Assembly: GCA_016271365.2 (NCBI GenBank) | Contig: CM057454.1 | Location: forward strand, 694,973,501 to 695,037,500 | Direction: 5' to 3' | Length of the DNA stretch: 64,000 bases | From: Neoceratodus forsteri | Lineage: Eukaryota > Chordata > Ceratodontiformes > Ceratodontidae | In this document: positions 22,901-35,200 of the stretch, in pieces | Layout of the letters: each line of letters begins with the position of its first letter | Position numbering within the stretch: the first letter of the stretch is position 1 | Program-made: the position numbers and the translations under genes | The notes under the pieces: generated by a model | What the model saw: only the letters and a program-made list of their open reading frames with translations | Told to the model about the DNA's origin: nothing | The model's database searches: none

Positions 22901-23440
22901 ATGGCACAAATATTGATAAAACGTTTAAAGCAGATTTTTGCAGTTGCAGCCATCATGGTAAAATGGGGTACTACTCCTACTGGGGAATGTTGGAGAGGAT
23001 GTGCTGAAAGGATGGGTACCCACATGCATATTTTCTGGTCCTGTGAGAAACGTAAGCCATTCTGGAACAGTATTACACAGAGACTAAGCAATATGTTAGC
23101 AGTGCCTGGTGAACTGACAGCATCATTCTTATTACTAGGCCTCAAGTCAAGAACAGTAACAGTCAAAGAAGTAATTTGTTTATGGACTATTTTAGTGGTG
23201 GCTGCTTTGTTAGGCAATCACATAAAAATGCCTAAAGGAAATACTCCTTACCATCTAGGAAAAGGATGAGGTGATAGATGAAATTGCAGAGTGGGAAAGA
23301 ATACCTTTTCAACTCAAAGATAGGAGTGAAGCATATCTTAATAGATGGACCGAATGGAATATGACAAAAGGTGTTCAGGATGTGAATACTGTGGAAAATA
23401 GAGACCCCAATAGAGCAGACTGAATAGGAATAAGTTGGCT
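22901..23440 (+). pseudogene. L1-B ORF2 C-terminal zinc-knuckle region
   Basis: An open stretch at 22901-23269 gives CWRGCAERMGTHMHIFWSCE, the cysteine-rich C-terminus of L1/Tx1 ORF2, then an alpha-helical end reading IAEWERIPFQL (about 23281-23313) in a shifted frame. The stop is near 23423. It restores the reading interrupted by the L2 at 21918-22900. Confidence 0.78.
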
Positions 23441-25939
23441 GTCTAAGATCAAATGTTATATACTTGCTGCCTATCCAAAGCGGTGGTGGTCCCCATAGTT
23501 TACCCCTTCCATCCAGCTGCTGTTGGTATTTTATAATCCTTGTGGTAAGCAATAAGATATGGCAAGGTGTGCATCTAACAGATTTCTCCACACACTCAGG
23601 GGTGCAGTGAGGCATAAAGCCACAGGCTGGGAACCTTCAGCCCCTGGGCAAAAATCTGTTCAATGCACACCCCTGGAGTGTCTTATTGCAATTTTAAAAT
23701 GTCCCTTTGTGTTTTACATGCAGCCAAAAAATGTATAAAATAGGCAAAATAGAAAAAAAAATGTAATCTTTAATGTTTTCTGATGTGAAATAATTTCTCT
23801 TCCTGTAACAGATTATCATTTTTTTTGTGCCCCTGGGGTATTGGTCCCACTGTGGTCATCATAGTTGAAGCTGATTACTATGGCTACTGGGTGCCTCTCC
23901 ACAAACTCTTTACTCCCCTTACACATTGTGAGCCTCAGAAACACAGCATTCTGTGAATCGTTTTACTTTTTGTTTATTTATTTACTTATTTATTTAATGT
24001 TTCATATTTTTCTGAGGATGGAGCCTATAGGGAGTGAGCGACCACATGTGCTGGTCTGTCCAAGCAGAAGATGTGAGCGAGTGCAGCATTTTTAGTGGTG
24101 GTAAGTAATTTAAAAAGAACACACATACAAAGTATGTACAGTAGACCTGCTCATTCGAAGAACTGTGGCAAAGAGCAACCAAGCAGCAGTCTGAATTAGG
24201 ATTGCAAGTGAACTGAAAATGATTTAACAGGAGGCAGCAGTGATGAAGAGTGTAAACAGGCAGCAGCGATGAAGGATCGCAGAGCGGTGGGGTGGGGGAC
24301 TGTTCTCGGATGCTTAAATAGAAAGCTGATTACTAATGTGGGTTACATTAAGAAAAAAAAGTTTAAGAATAACTGTTTTCTTCAGGGATAACGGGTGTTG
24401 TATGCTAGTGGTCCAGAGTTTCCTGATCGGTCGCATGTCCGTTATGATCCACGTTGGTGAAGGGAAAGAAAATGGTAGTGTTTAAAAAAATCAATGTTCT
24501 GAAGGCTCTGTGATTTTGCTTACTTTTCAATGTGGTCCTGCTTTTCTGAACTTGTTATTTACCTGTGCATGGAACAGATTTCATGCACAGGCAATAACCA
24601 ACCAGAAAGCAGGATTTTCTCTCCCCATTTTATAAATTATAAACAAATGAACAAAATGCCCATTTAGACATAGTAACTTATACACAAACCCCCAAAGTTT
24701 GTCTTTTGTCTGATTTGTTTGTTTGGTAGGTCTTTTAGGTGTTACATGTTTTTTATGTTTTATAGTTTCTCAACAAACAAGTGAAGCGAAACAAGAAGGA
24801 TAAGTAACTGGATCCAGAAAGGGTCGCAGTGAGTTTATAGTGACAACAGCACTGTAAAGCTGAATAATCAGATATTTCTGGTGATAATGAAATGTTGTAA
24901 ACTGTACTGTAAATATTTAAATAAAGCATAAAACAATTTGTATCTGATATAGATGAAAAATAAGAAAACGAAAAACTAGCCTGACGTTTACACATGATTT
25001 CAAATTTGTGTAAGTACAACTGCCGTTATACAGCACTGTCCCTATTTTGGTCCTGATCTGCATTGTCATTATCAGTGCAGAGTCTTTCACATTACCAGTA
25101 CAGACCAGAGAGACTACTAAAGTTTTTCTCTACCAACCCCACCACACACACACACAAACACATAATTATGTTAATTTCCCATCTGTGGCTAAGTAGTCAT
25201 AATGTGTACGACCTCAGGGTCTACACTACTTTCCCCATGTCAAAGTTGTGTCAGTCTGCCTCAGGTTCATCAGTTGCTTCCTCTTTCTGGGGACATGAGC
25301 AATGAAGAAATTGCACAAATTTACCTTCCATCTTATTCATAGGCTTTCACCAGCTGCATCAAGATTTATTATTGCCTTATCACCCTTCTGACATTTACCT
25401 GCCACCAGAACTGAATCTGTGCACATAAAAAGTGACAACATCCTCTATTCACTCTTGCTTGATTTCTAAACACACCAAAAAAGTTCTGAATTGAAATAGC
25501 GGACTTACTTATCTCAGCTGTTATTAAAGTAAAGATGATATGTGATATATAATATGCTCAAATATGTGACAGAGAGGTGACGCAATAATAAGCATAAAAG
25601 CAATCCATGTTATGTGAATGATATATTTGCTCAGAACAGAACCTGTGACTGCCATACTGCACACGACTGTGTGTGTGTGTCACAGTGACCTTTGTGCATT
25701 CTATGCATGCTGTCATGCTATTACGCAGACCTGTAAAGATACATGTAAAGCCATGCACCTTTACATGAGAGGCACATTGTTTTATGTATCCATTGATTCA
25801 GGCAATAATGAAATGTTTGGAATAAGACATTGATGAATATAGACTACATTCATACTGTAAATCAGGGAGGTGCAGCATGGAGAACAACCACCTGAAATGG
25901 GGAATTGCATTCCCCTTAAACAGTGTTTGAGAATGCAGA
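23441..25939. other. Mostly unassigned DNA
   Basis: The first 200 bases may be the L1-B 3' UTR. Beyond that I see AT-rich, non-coding sequence with small unrelated open frames, a GT run at 25669-25680 and one palindrome at 24536-24614. No gene is supported. Confidence 0.4.
24536..24614. repeat. 79-bp palindrome
   Basis: TCCTGCTTTTCTG pairs with AGAAAGCAGGA, and inside it CCTGTGCATG pairs with CATGCACAGG around a loop of about 10 bases. It is probably a small hairpin or MITE remnant. Confidence 0.7.
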
Positions 25940-26287
25940 TGTGTACAACCCTCCTGTCAGGCCCCCAGCCTTGACAATGTCCTCCGGGCAGCCTATTTTC
26001 TCTCCCCTCCTTCCCACCCCACTCCCCATCCAAACCTCCTCCCTCTCTAGGTATTTCTCCCTGGCATGTCCAGGGCTGTACCTTGTATGTGATTGTAACA
26101 TTGTATAAGTTATAGTAAGCAACCTATGTGTTCTCTATGTTTAATGTACTGCATCTGTACTGTTCTCACTGTTGTAACCTTACTGTGTAACTTTGTCTAC
26201 CCTCCCTGTGACGAGGTGCCTTTGTAAATGAGTCCATGACTCAAAGGTTGTAAATCTGACTTTCTAATAAATAAAATAAATAAATTA
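25940..26287 (+). mobile_element. Rex1-like LINE 3' end
   Basis: A pyrimidine-rich stretch is followed by the hairpin CCTTTGTAAATGAGTC / GACTCAAAGG near 26218-26248 and an AATAAATAAAATAAATAAA tail. The same hairpin and tail end the antisense LINE at 57926-61002. It is a 3'-only fragment. Confidence 0.65.
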
Positions 26288-26429
26288 AGATGTTGTTCTA
26301 TAAATGGACTAGCAACACAACATAAGCTGCCAATTTATTTTGTCTGCAACACTTCTAAACACTCCTTTGTTTTTATTCCTCGGTAACATCATAAAGCACA
26401 CTAGGTAGAAGGCATGTTTTTGAGGGTGA

Positions 26430-26575
26430 CCCTGGAGCAATGGGGATTTAAAGTGACTTGCTCAGGGTTACACAGTATAGTAGAGAAGGTTGTGGGAATC
26501 AATCCAAAGCCTGCTAGATGTACAAGTCTCATTCACAGCTAGTTATTCTAACCTCTAAGTTATACTGTTAGCCCA
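26430..26575 (-). mobile_element. MIR-like tRNA-derived SINE fragment
   Basis: The plus strand reads AAGTGACTTGCTCAGGGTTACACAG and, further on, a degraded B-box region (GTGGGAATCAATCC) and CTAACCTCTAAGTTATACTG. These match, in order, the reverse complement of a MIR consensus as I remember it. It is old and diverged, with no functional tRNA. Confidence 0.65.
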
Positions 26576-27512
26576 CTATGCTGTATTTTGCTGTTAAAAG
26601 GCATGATGCTTAAAAAGCTTTAATCCCAACAGTTTTCAGTGGAATAATCACCACTTCAGTATTTGTTTGGCTCAGTGAATCGACTGGACTCTGTACAACA
26701 GCAGTGATCTAATTTTATCATGATAGTGCTATCTGGTTCTGCTTCATAATTTCCAGTGCATTATTGTTTTTTAAATCATGACTGTCAGTGACAGTTTCAA
26801 CAGAAGGAACTAACTTTTTGTTACTTCTTCTTAGGTACTATTTGCATTTGCTCTAGATAAACATGTCCATGCATCTTCATGTCCAGAAGACAAACTACAG
26901 TGATAATTGACATTGCTTGGGGGAAATAATTTACAGTATTTTTGACACACATTGTGCTTTCATGCCTCTGGTTTGATAATCATAACCCTGAAGTGTAAAC
27001 ACTGACACCTGGCACTTAGAATTTGGATCAGGATAACACTTTGGGAAAATATTACCTGCTCTTCCTGAGGCTGGCTTCCCATGCCTTCATTAGGCTGCTC
27101 CTTCATTGCTGTAATGGATGATGTTTAGCTCACTTCCTTCGGCACATCAGTCTGTCAAAGTCTACTTGGCACCTCCTGCATGCCAGGTATTCTGCTGCTT
27201 TATGTAATGAAGATTAAGCAGCAGAAAATTATTTAAGAGCAGGATCAGTTACACTAGACTGTCTTCTTTACTGTAAAACCTTTGACCTAAAGCACGATGT
27301 GTAGTGGAATACCATACATGCTCACATAGAGATGCTGAACAGGCTGTTGCTTACTGAGCTCCCCAAACCTACTGCAGAGCTTAGCAGCCACTCAGAGATT
27401 GTTTAGGCACTTTAGTCACTCACGTTCTCATGGTGTACATCATGTCCTGCATTACCACAGTACTGGTTCTCTTAAGTTTGCATGAGCCGATACCACCATA
27501 GTATGCATATGT

Positions 27513-27585
27513 CAGTAAAATTGCCACTTCTCTTGGCTGGCTTTTGTATGCGGTCAGCTTTCCACTAATGCCCAAAACATACAAA
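27513..27585 (+). repeat. 73-bp direct repeat, copy 1
   Basis: Same orientation as 27946-28018, 433 bp apart; differs at CGG/TAG and one A/G position. Confidence 0.9.
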
Positions 27586-27945
27586 GTTTGAGTTGTGGAA
27601 TGGGAGTCAGCTAAACATTGATATCGGTATGTATAGTAAAACTATTGTTTTCCTGGGGCTGTTCATAGGATTAAAGAAGTCAGTGAGGCACTGCATAGTC
27701 AGTGGCATGCCCTATTGGGTACCGTAAGTGATTCATTTGCTGCTGTTATTCAGAATATTTGTACTTGCTCCTCCTTGTAACAGCAGCTTGTTAATACTGA
27801 ATTCAAAGAGGTGATGAGACAAGTTGGGCAAATATATTTACAGGACTGTTTGAGGACTGTTGAAAGCCGATGTTCTTGAACAGAAATGAAATCACTGTTT
27901 GGAGCTGTTACTTGGTTATTCATATTTATTCTCTATGCATGGTTG

Positions 27946-28018
27946 CAGTAAAATTGCCACTTCTCTTGGCTGGCTTTTGTATGTAGTCAGCTTTCCACTG
28001 ATGCCCAAAACATACAAA
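27946..28018 (+). repeat. 73-bp direct repeat, copy 2
   Basis: Pairs with 27513-27585; 70 of 73 positions are the same by eye. Confidence 0.9.
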
Positions 28019-28395
28019 TAATGAACAAAGTAACAGTACAGAAAAAAATAGCAAGCAGTTCATACACCAACATGCATTGTTGATCTGAGTTTACTGGCAA
28101 GGAGCCTATGAATGATGCAAATGTACAGTAAATGAAACTAGTGCCAACATTAATAAATAAAAGAGTGCTTGGTATAGAGGTCTGGCTTGTTTACCTAATA
28201 AGAAATAACTACTGCTATGTCCAGTCATGGGTGTGCATACATCTAACCTGAAGTGGATTGTACAGTACTTTGGGTATCAGATTTCTATGTGCAGCCAGAA
28301 GTGGCTGTGTATGCCTTGCAGTGTAAATGTGCATCTCTGGCTGCAGGAGTATTGTTCTAATTTCAGTTTATTAACTTTTATATAATGAAAGGAAT

Positions 28396-29432
28396 TTCTT
28401 TGCAAAAAAAAATCACATAATTAATGCAGCAGTTAGGGTTTAACATCACACCTCAAAAATAGGGAAATGGAGTTAGGGTATCCAACCCCATCTCCCTCCC
28501 AGTAGCCAAAGGACAAGACCACAAAGCAACCACAGACAGCCATCATCAGGTAAGACAATCAACACACAGCTGTTTCCAGATGACACAAATGCAGTAGCAG
28601 TGATATGCTGTCTTTGTGGATTTTATCTGTGGTTTGCATAGTGCAGGCCCATCAGGGGCCTGTGCTTCTCATCCAGGAGTGTGTATGCATGTCTTACAGT
28701 GTGCATTTGTACCTGTGACTGCATAAGGCCTAACTCCACAGAGGCAAACTGGGTGTCATACATTTCTATATGCTGAAGTATAAGTACTTACCCCACAGGG
28801 GACTGTGGTTCTGCAGACATAAGTTGTTGTGTATGTCTTATACCTGCAGCTGCAGAAGTAGTGTTGCAATTTGTGTTTCAGGATTTTTGTATGTAGCAGC
28901 AGAAGTGCAGACAAAAGTCAGTGTTTATGTCTTACACCTGTGGCTGCAAAAGCACAGGCCCCTTAGGACCATGCACTTCTGTAGCCAGAAGTGTGTATAT
29001 GTATTTCAGTGTGCATAAGCCCCTGTGTTTGCCAGCCTGCGCTTTTTGACACAAAGGAACGTTGGTTATTTTGGTATCAGGGATTTGTATCTGCAGTTGA
29101 AGGGCCTGTGCCTCTGCAGGCAGAAGTAATTTTGTTATTTGAGTAATGTGGATTTTTATCTGCAGCCAGAAGTGAATGTGTATTTCCTGTAGTGAGCATG
29201 CTACAGAAACTAATCCACAAAGGTAACACGTCAGTGCTACTGCATGTGTGTCATCTGGAAACAGTTGTATGTTGTTTGTTTTACCTGGTGATGGTTCTGT
29301 GTGGTTGTTTGTGAGGTCTTTTCTTTTTGTTGCCGGGGGGGGCCAGTGAGATTGGAAACCCTGACACCCTATTTCCCTACTGTTGTGACACTAACTTGAA
29401 CCCTAACTTGTACGTTAACAGTTTTACAGTGA

Positions 29433-29434
<2 letters not shown>
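28396..29434. mobile_element. Foldback element with internal degenerate tandem array
   Basis: The left arm (28396-28625) begins TTCTTTGCAAAA, TTAATGCAGCAGTTAGGGT. The right arm (29210-29432) is its reverse complement over about 200 bp: GTTTCCAGATGACACA and AGGGAAATGG-like words occur in both arms in opposite orientation. Between the arms a phrase like TCTGCAGCCAGAAGTG...GTGTATG...CAGTGTGCAT recurs irregularly at 28290, 28670, 28810, 28900, 28985, 29085 and 29160. The right terminal motif is lost into a microsatellite. No transposase is encoded. Confidence 0.75.
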
Positions 29435-29468
<34 letters not shown>

Positions 29469-29497
29469 ACAAACATATATATATCTATACATATATA

Positions 29498-29573
<76 letters not shown>
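29435..29573. repeat. Compound (AT)n(GT)n(AT)n microsatellite
   Basis: Two AT tracts flank a GT tract of about 14 repeats; any open frame through it is low complexity and not a gene. Confidence 0.95.
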
Positions 29574-30004
29574 TTCTTTGCAAAAAACTTCATTAATGCA
29601 TCAGTTAAGGAGAATACCACAATGACAAAAGCAGGGAAATGAAGCATTATGGTTTCCAACCTTATTGCCCCACCCCCAGGTCCCCACCTCTACCAACCCA
29701 TTCCCATCCCCCCATCCTCCACACACCTACAGGCACCGGGGTGTGCCACTGGGTCATCAGGCCCAAATCTCACCCCATTCCACATAAAAACAAGCGTGTA
29801 CACTACAGTATAGGACAATGGGGTAAGACTTAAGCCTGACAGCCCAATGGCACACCCTGATGCTCATTGGTGTGTGGAGGGTGGGGGATGGGATGGGGTG
29901 ATGGGGTGGGGCTTAAGGGTAGGAAACTCTAATGCCTCATTTCCCTGCTTTTGTCACTGTGGTATTCACCCTAACTGATGTATTAACAAAGTTTTTTGCA
30001 AAGA
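29574..30004. mobile_element. 431-bp palindromic MITE, TTCTTTGCAAAA ends
   Basis: Terminal inverted repeats of about 85 bp start TTCTTTGCAAAAAACTT and end ...TTTTTTGCAAAGAA. The interior is also largely self-complementary (CACACACCTACAGGCACC near 29722 against GGTGTGTGGAGGGTGGG near 29869). It is of the same family as 28396-29434 and 42305-42766. Confidence 0.85.
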
Positions 30005-30490
30005 ATTTCCCTTCTTTTTCAGATAGTATAATTGCATCCTCATTTTACTGTGGGAACACCATCCCTCCATCCAGATAGTTAAACATAGTACAACAGTATC
30101 CATCCGTCATGGTGAGAGGGCCGGGATCTGAACCCTCCATCAAGATAATACAACACTGTCCATATGTCACAGTGGAGCTTAAGGTCCTTCAGATCCTGCA
30201 CTTCCATCCATCCATTGTGATAGTACAATGTGGTATTCACCCTAACTGATGCAATAACAATGTTTTTGCAAAGAATTTCCCTTCTTTTCATTTTGCTGCA
30301 GGAACACAGGGTCCTTCAGTCCCTGCGTTCCCATCCATCCATCCAGATTGTACAACAGGACCCTGCACTCCCATCTGTACATCCAGATAGTAGAACAGTA
30401 TCCATATGTCACAGTGAGAGTACAGGGTCCTTTGGATCCTGTGCTCCAATCTGTCCATCAAAATAGTACAATGTTGTACCTTCTCTCTGT
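30005..30490. repeat. Degenerate 75-bp tandem repeats with a duplicated MITE end
   Basis: A unit containing CCATCCATCCAGATAGTACAA, CCATATGTCACAGTGAGAG and GGGTCCTTCAGATCCTGC recurs about five times. At 30229-30300 it is interrupted by a copy of the MITE right end and adjoining flank (compare 29958-30020), in direct orientation, so MITE end plus flank were duplicated together. Confidence 0.65.
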
Positions 30491-30734
30491 TATACAAACA
30501 TCATTTGTTATTAAGAAGTATCAGTAACAGTCACAGCAATAAAAACAAAATTGGAAGAAATGAGCTAAAAAACAGGAACTTTGCCAGTGTTTAAATTAGG
30601 AAAAAAAGTGTAACTCATTTGATGCGAACCCAGAATGTTTTAAACTGTAGCTCAGTTCGCGACACACCATTTCACTGCAGCACTGTCATTAATTTCTGCT
30701 TTTCTATGTATCAGTATCTGTCACTGTGGAAGTG

Positions 30735-31070
30735 GAGAAATGTTCAAAATAAACAAAATGGTTTCAAAAGCAGAATGAACAATTTTTGTAAGCAACAGCA
30801 CATCTTTAGAAAACATGTGAAAATTGAAGAAAATGGTTGAAAAAGCACCTTTGTTTGCAAAAATAACACAAAAATGTTTGAAAACGCTCCCTGGCTTATG
30901 AAAATGAAACACTTCCATTTCCATAGTCAACACTTCATAACATGCAAAAACTGGAGAAAATGGTTGAAAAAGCACCTTTTTTCCAAAAACAACATGAAAA
31001 TGTTCAAAAACGTTCCCTCGCTTCCGAAAATGGGACACTTCCATTTCTGCAAACAGTACTTCATTTTCGG
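30735..31070 (+). repeat. About 127-bp tandem repeat, two to three units
   Basis: The word GAAAATGGTTGAAAAAGCACC occurs at about 30829 and 30956, and the following AACGTTCCCT...ACTTCCATTTC also recurs. A weaker third unit precedes them. Open frames here (30721-31134 minus, 30874-31211 plus) follow the repeat and are not genes. Confidence 0.7.
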
Positions 31071-31074
31071 AAAA

Positions 31075-31345
31075 GAATGCCCCATTTTCACAAAAAATTC
31101 CCCATTTCTGAACAAAAATGCCCCATTTTAACAATAAAGCCCTATTTTTACAAAAAAATACCCATTTTCAAACAACAATGCCCCATTTTCACAACAAATA
31201 CCCCATTTTGAACATAATACCTATGTTCACAAAAATGCCATTTTCAAAAAAATGCCCAATTTCACAAAACAATTATCAATTTTGAACAAAATTGCCATGT
31301 TTCAAATAAAATGCCTAATTTTTGAAAAAATTTTTTGAAAAAATT
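31075..31345 (+). repeat. Degenerate 20-bp tandem array
   Basis: About 13 variants of AATGCCCCATTTTCACAAAA run head to tail and become more diverged toward 31345. Confidence 0.75.
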
Positions 31346-31349
31346 CCAT

Positions 31350-31765
31350 TTTAGTGCCGAACACTTAACTTTCCCATAGGAACTAATGGGAAATGAAAAG
31401 TTCAATAACTTTTGAATGGACTAATATTTTTCACCAAACCTTCAGAAGGCACATCTGTGACCCAAATCATTCCTACTCTGAAAATTTCAACCCACAACAC
31501 AAAGCCATTTCTGAGATCCAGGTTGACAAAACAAATGTCAAGAAATCCAGTTTTTCTGTATTTTCAACACCTTATATCTCAGAAACCAGTCTATGAATTA
31601 CCACCAAATTTGGCCGGTCAAGAAACCCACCCCTAGAGATTAAGCACACCATATTCCATGCAAATCTGTTGAATGGCTCCAAAGTTATTAACCCTACAAA
31701 TTTGAACTTTAACATAGAAGTGCACTTTCAACCTAACCATACTGGAGCGACCACTCCAGTATAAT
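31350..31765 (+). repeat. Interspersed repeat family X, copy 1
   Basis: Non-coding. Its reverse complement matches 38540-38945 along the whole length, with shared words such as ATGGTTA-GGTTGAA, TTCTATGTTAAA, CTGAGATCCAG and GGTTTGGTGAA. It ends in a small palindrome, ACTGGAGCGACCACTCCAGT, at 31742-31761. The class is unknown; it is probably the end of a DNA element. Confidence 0.55.
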
Positions 31766-32289
31766 TTATATATGTCTATATCTATATATATATATACACA
31801 CACACACATATAGATATAATATACAGGGGTGACATCACCTGTATATTAGAGTAAGTAAGCACGTTAATGTTAAATGTTGATATTTGAATCTTAATAACTC
31901 TGCCCCTATTTAACTGATTTATTTGAAATTTGATAACATGTAGTTGGTTCCAGGATCTCTAGATCTTAAAAAATTGCCTGTCAACCAGTTCACTGGGGGC
32001 AAAGTAACAGAGGTAGAAATAATGTAAAAAGACTTCAGTTAAGATCTTTTTGCTCACCTACAACTAAAAAAATAGAACTAGGATAATTTCAATTATGAAA
32101 CTTGCAGAAATTATAGAGTTCTACAAAAGCTTTGAGCTTTTGTATTTTTATCACTCAGACATTATTAAATTACTAAAGAAAACAATTCAGTTACTGAGCA
32201 AGCACTGTTAGAAAAATCAGTGTTCTAAAATAACTGAATTTTATGACTACATAGCCTTTTTTAACGTGAAATATTTTACTGAATTTATA
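31766..32289. other. AT-rich microsatellite (31766-31830), then unassigned
   Basis: The first 65 bases are TATA/CACA simple repeat. 31831-32289 shows no domain or clear repeat. Confidence 0.5.
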
Positions 32290-35200
32290 GCCATCAAACA
32301 TGAAGAAATTCAAAAAGAGCAAATTTCATAACAGTGAACTTTCAACAATGTACCAGAAACCAACAGGAGGAACTGTGCACACTGGGAAAACAATCAAAAG
32401 ACAGTTGTTCAAACAAGTGCAAAAAGAATCAAACATATAGTACATATGGTGCCAAACAGGTGAATAACAACATCCAGTCTTAGGCAAGTAAACAAGACAA
32501 ATGGAAAAAAGGCATAACAAAGTGTCAGTATTAGTGTGCATGACCAAAACAGGAACAAACAAGGTAATGCTAAATCAGAGTGGAAAACTAAAGCCTAACC
32601 ACAAGGAGGGTTACGGGGATAGGGCATTGAACACAAATGAGAATGGAGAAAAGGGTCCCATTTTCTATGAAAGGCATCATATTTCCCAGAGTTAACCAAG
32701 GTCAGTCTGTCAAAAAGGGTTAAGTGAGATAAGACGGAATTCCAACAAAGTATCTAAAGAGGTAAGGAGGTTTTCCAGGACTGAAGAAGCAGGCATTTAG
32801 CTTGCAGCAGCATGGCTTCCAACAGTACAGCCAGCAGCCAGTGCTGTTGAGGGGAGGAAAGTGGGGGTAAGCTGGAGGGAAGACTCAATATTACCACAGC
32901 TGGGTTGGACAGAATAGGCACATGTAAGACCTCAGCGCAATCCATAAGAATGGTATCCCAACACTTAATAAGCTGTGGGCAACTCCATAAGATATGTAAG
33001 AGGCCAGCTGCAGGTTGAGCACAATGCTAACAGGACGAGTCAACAGTAAGGGTAATAGATTAAAAAGCCTGGGGAGTTTTGTACCAACAATGTAGGATTT
33101 TAAAGTGTATCAGGCAGATTTTAGGGTCACAGCATGACTTATAGTTAAGCCAAATTCTGGCCAGCCATTCATCCTCTGAAACAGTAACATTAAGCTATTT
33201 TTCCCACTTGGTTGTACAATTCAAAATCACAGAGGGGAAAGAATCACAAAGAATGCAATAAGTATGACTGGTCCAGCCTTTAGTACTGATGGAGCCATAA
33301 ATCTTAGCAAGCCAATCCCAAGTTGGCTGAGGTGTTAAGTGTGTGATGTAGTCATGAATAGCCATTCACATTTGTAAGTAGTACAAAAATCAGATTTAGG
33401 TCATGCGTACCTGTCCTGCAGCTGCTGAAAGGATAGGAGGTCCCCAGGCTGAGGAAGAGAAAGATCCTCGATCATTCTAATATTACTATTATCCCAGGAT
33501 GGCTAATGAATCAATTTACCACAGATACGAATATGGGGATTACCCCAAAGATATGTCAGAGGCCAGGGAGGCAGCCAAGCCATCAAGGATATGACAGTTA
33601 GTGACATAAAGGTGTTCCAGGCATGAAGTGTCACAGTGATAATGGGACGATCTGAAAATTCCTGCTAGATCTTTTGCCCAAAAAGCAAGCTGAGGCAGGG
33701 CACCTGCACCATCACTGCCTCAAGACAAACCCAATCTGGGACCTCCGACATTGGGGCTGAAACCATCAATAGGCCTGAAATCCAGAATGCCAATGCATAG
33801 CCCTCAAACCAGGGAGGCCAAGGCTCCCCTTGTTCCAATGAGCCCTAAGTTCAGATTTACAGATACAAGGAGGTTTGCCCTCCCAGAGGAAATGGCTAAC
33901 AACACAGTAAATAGAGAGGAAAATAATAACTAGGACATCAGGTTGCAGAGTAGAAAATAGGTAAGAGAACTTGGACGGCAAACATCTGAAGTGAGGCAAT
34001 TTTGCCTCACAAGAGCCAAATTCAGTTTACTCCAGTGATGTGTATCCCACTCAAGGGCTAGAAGCACAGGGAGAAGTTCACAGAAATGATATGTTCCCGA
34101 TGGCGAATGATTTGGACAGCACAATATGAAAATGTCTCCCCAGACCACTTAAGCAGAAAGGTCAAAAACAGGGAACTATCGCAAAGAGAAATAATGGGTG
34201 CAATAATGATTTTCAAATGTTAAAGGCTAAACCCTTAGATGCCAGTAAAGAGGGAGAAAACAGCAGGGGCTGAGGTTAATAACCACGAGGGAGATTTCAA
34301 AGTGAGCAGCAAATCATCATCAAATAAATGTAGCAGATAAGTGGAATTTCCTATACAGATACCTTGAATCTCTCAAGTGGACACCAATTTCAGAAGAGGG
34401 TCAAGTTCCAAAAGAAACATAAGAGGAGAAAAGGGCAGCCCTGAAGGGTGCCCCATTGCAAGAAGAAAGGAAGGAAATAATGCAGTTCGTCAACACAGTT
34501 GCTAAAGGATTACAATACAGGGTATAAATCCAAGAACAAAAGTGTGGACCAAAACAATAAAGGTCTAAGACATTATGCATATGATCCCAAAGAACAGAAC
34601 CAAAAGCCTTCTGAAAATCAACAGTTAGTGCCGCCATGGGGACCGGAGTTGAGCTAGCATGAATCTTTAGATTAAGGAGTGTGCCCAAAAAATGTGCACC
34701 TGATTTTCCTTTGTGAAAGCCTGCCTGGGATGTGTGAATCAAAGTGGGAAGCACCCTCTGTAACCCAGCAGCTAGGGCTTTTGCTAATATTTTCACATCA
34801 GTAGATAGTAGAGATATAGGACAGTAATTGGCACAGTCTAATGTATGGTCTGACTTTGTGGGAAGAAAGGTGATGACAGCCTCCCGAGAGTGGAAGGGAG
34901 TTGCCCAACATGATGTGCTTCCTGAAAAACTGCCTTAAGAGGAGGAATAATAATATCTGGCATTAATTGACAGAGGCCTTTGGGATGCCATTACTCCCAG
35001 GACCTTTATTTTTAATTAAAATCATCAATGCAGAATGCAGTTCAACCTCCATTAAAGGTACCTGTAGCTTGCCTGCATCTGAGGAGAAAGCAGTGGAAAA
35101 GGCACATTCTCAAAAAGACTGAAGATTAGTCAAGGTAGAGGGAAAATCAGAAAAGTAGCACTGTTGATAAAAATGTTTCATAGTGTCATTGATCTCTCAG

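Larger units (their letters stand above)
26576..28395. other. Unassigned DNA with a 73-bp direct repeat
   Basis: No coding signal. A 73-bp word at 27513-27585 recurs at 27946-28018 with three mismatches in my count, starting CAGTAAAATTGCCACTTC and ending CCCAAAACATACAAA. The rest is unremarkable AT-rich sequence. Confidence 0.5.

Noticed and set aside
22901..23269. 122-codon frame as a host gene
   Set aside because: The cysteine-rich block is the L1/Tx1 ORF2 C-terminus, continuing the L1 reading before the nested L2.
26480..26520. tRNA gene signal
   Set aside because: Only a decayed B-box of a MIR-like SINE; no cloverleaf.
29327..29659. Overlapping open frames through the AT/GT microsatellite
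   Set aside because: Ile/Tyr and Val/Cys runs are a direct translation of dinucleotide repeats, on both strands.
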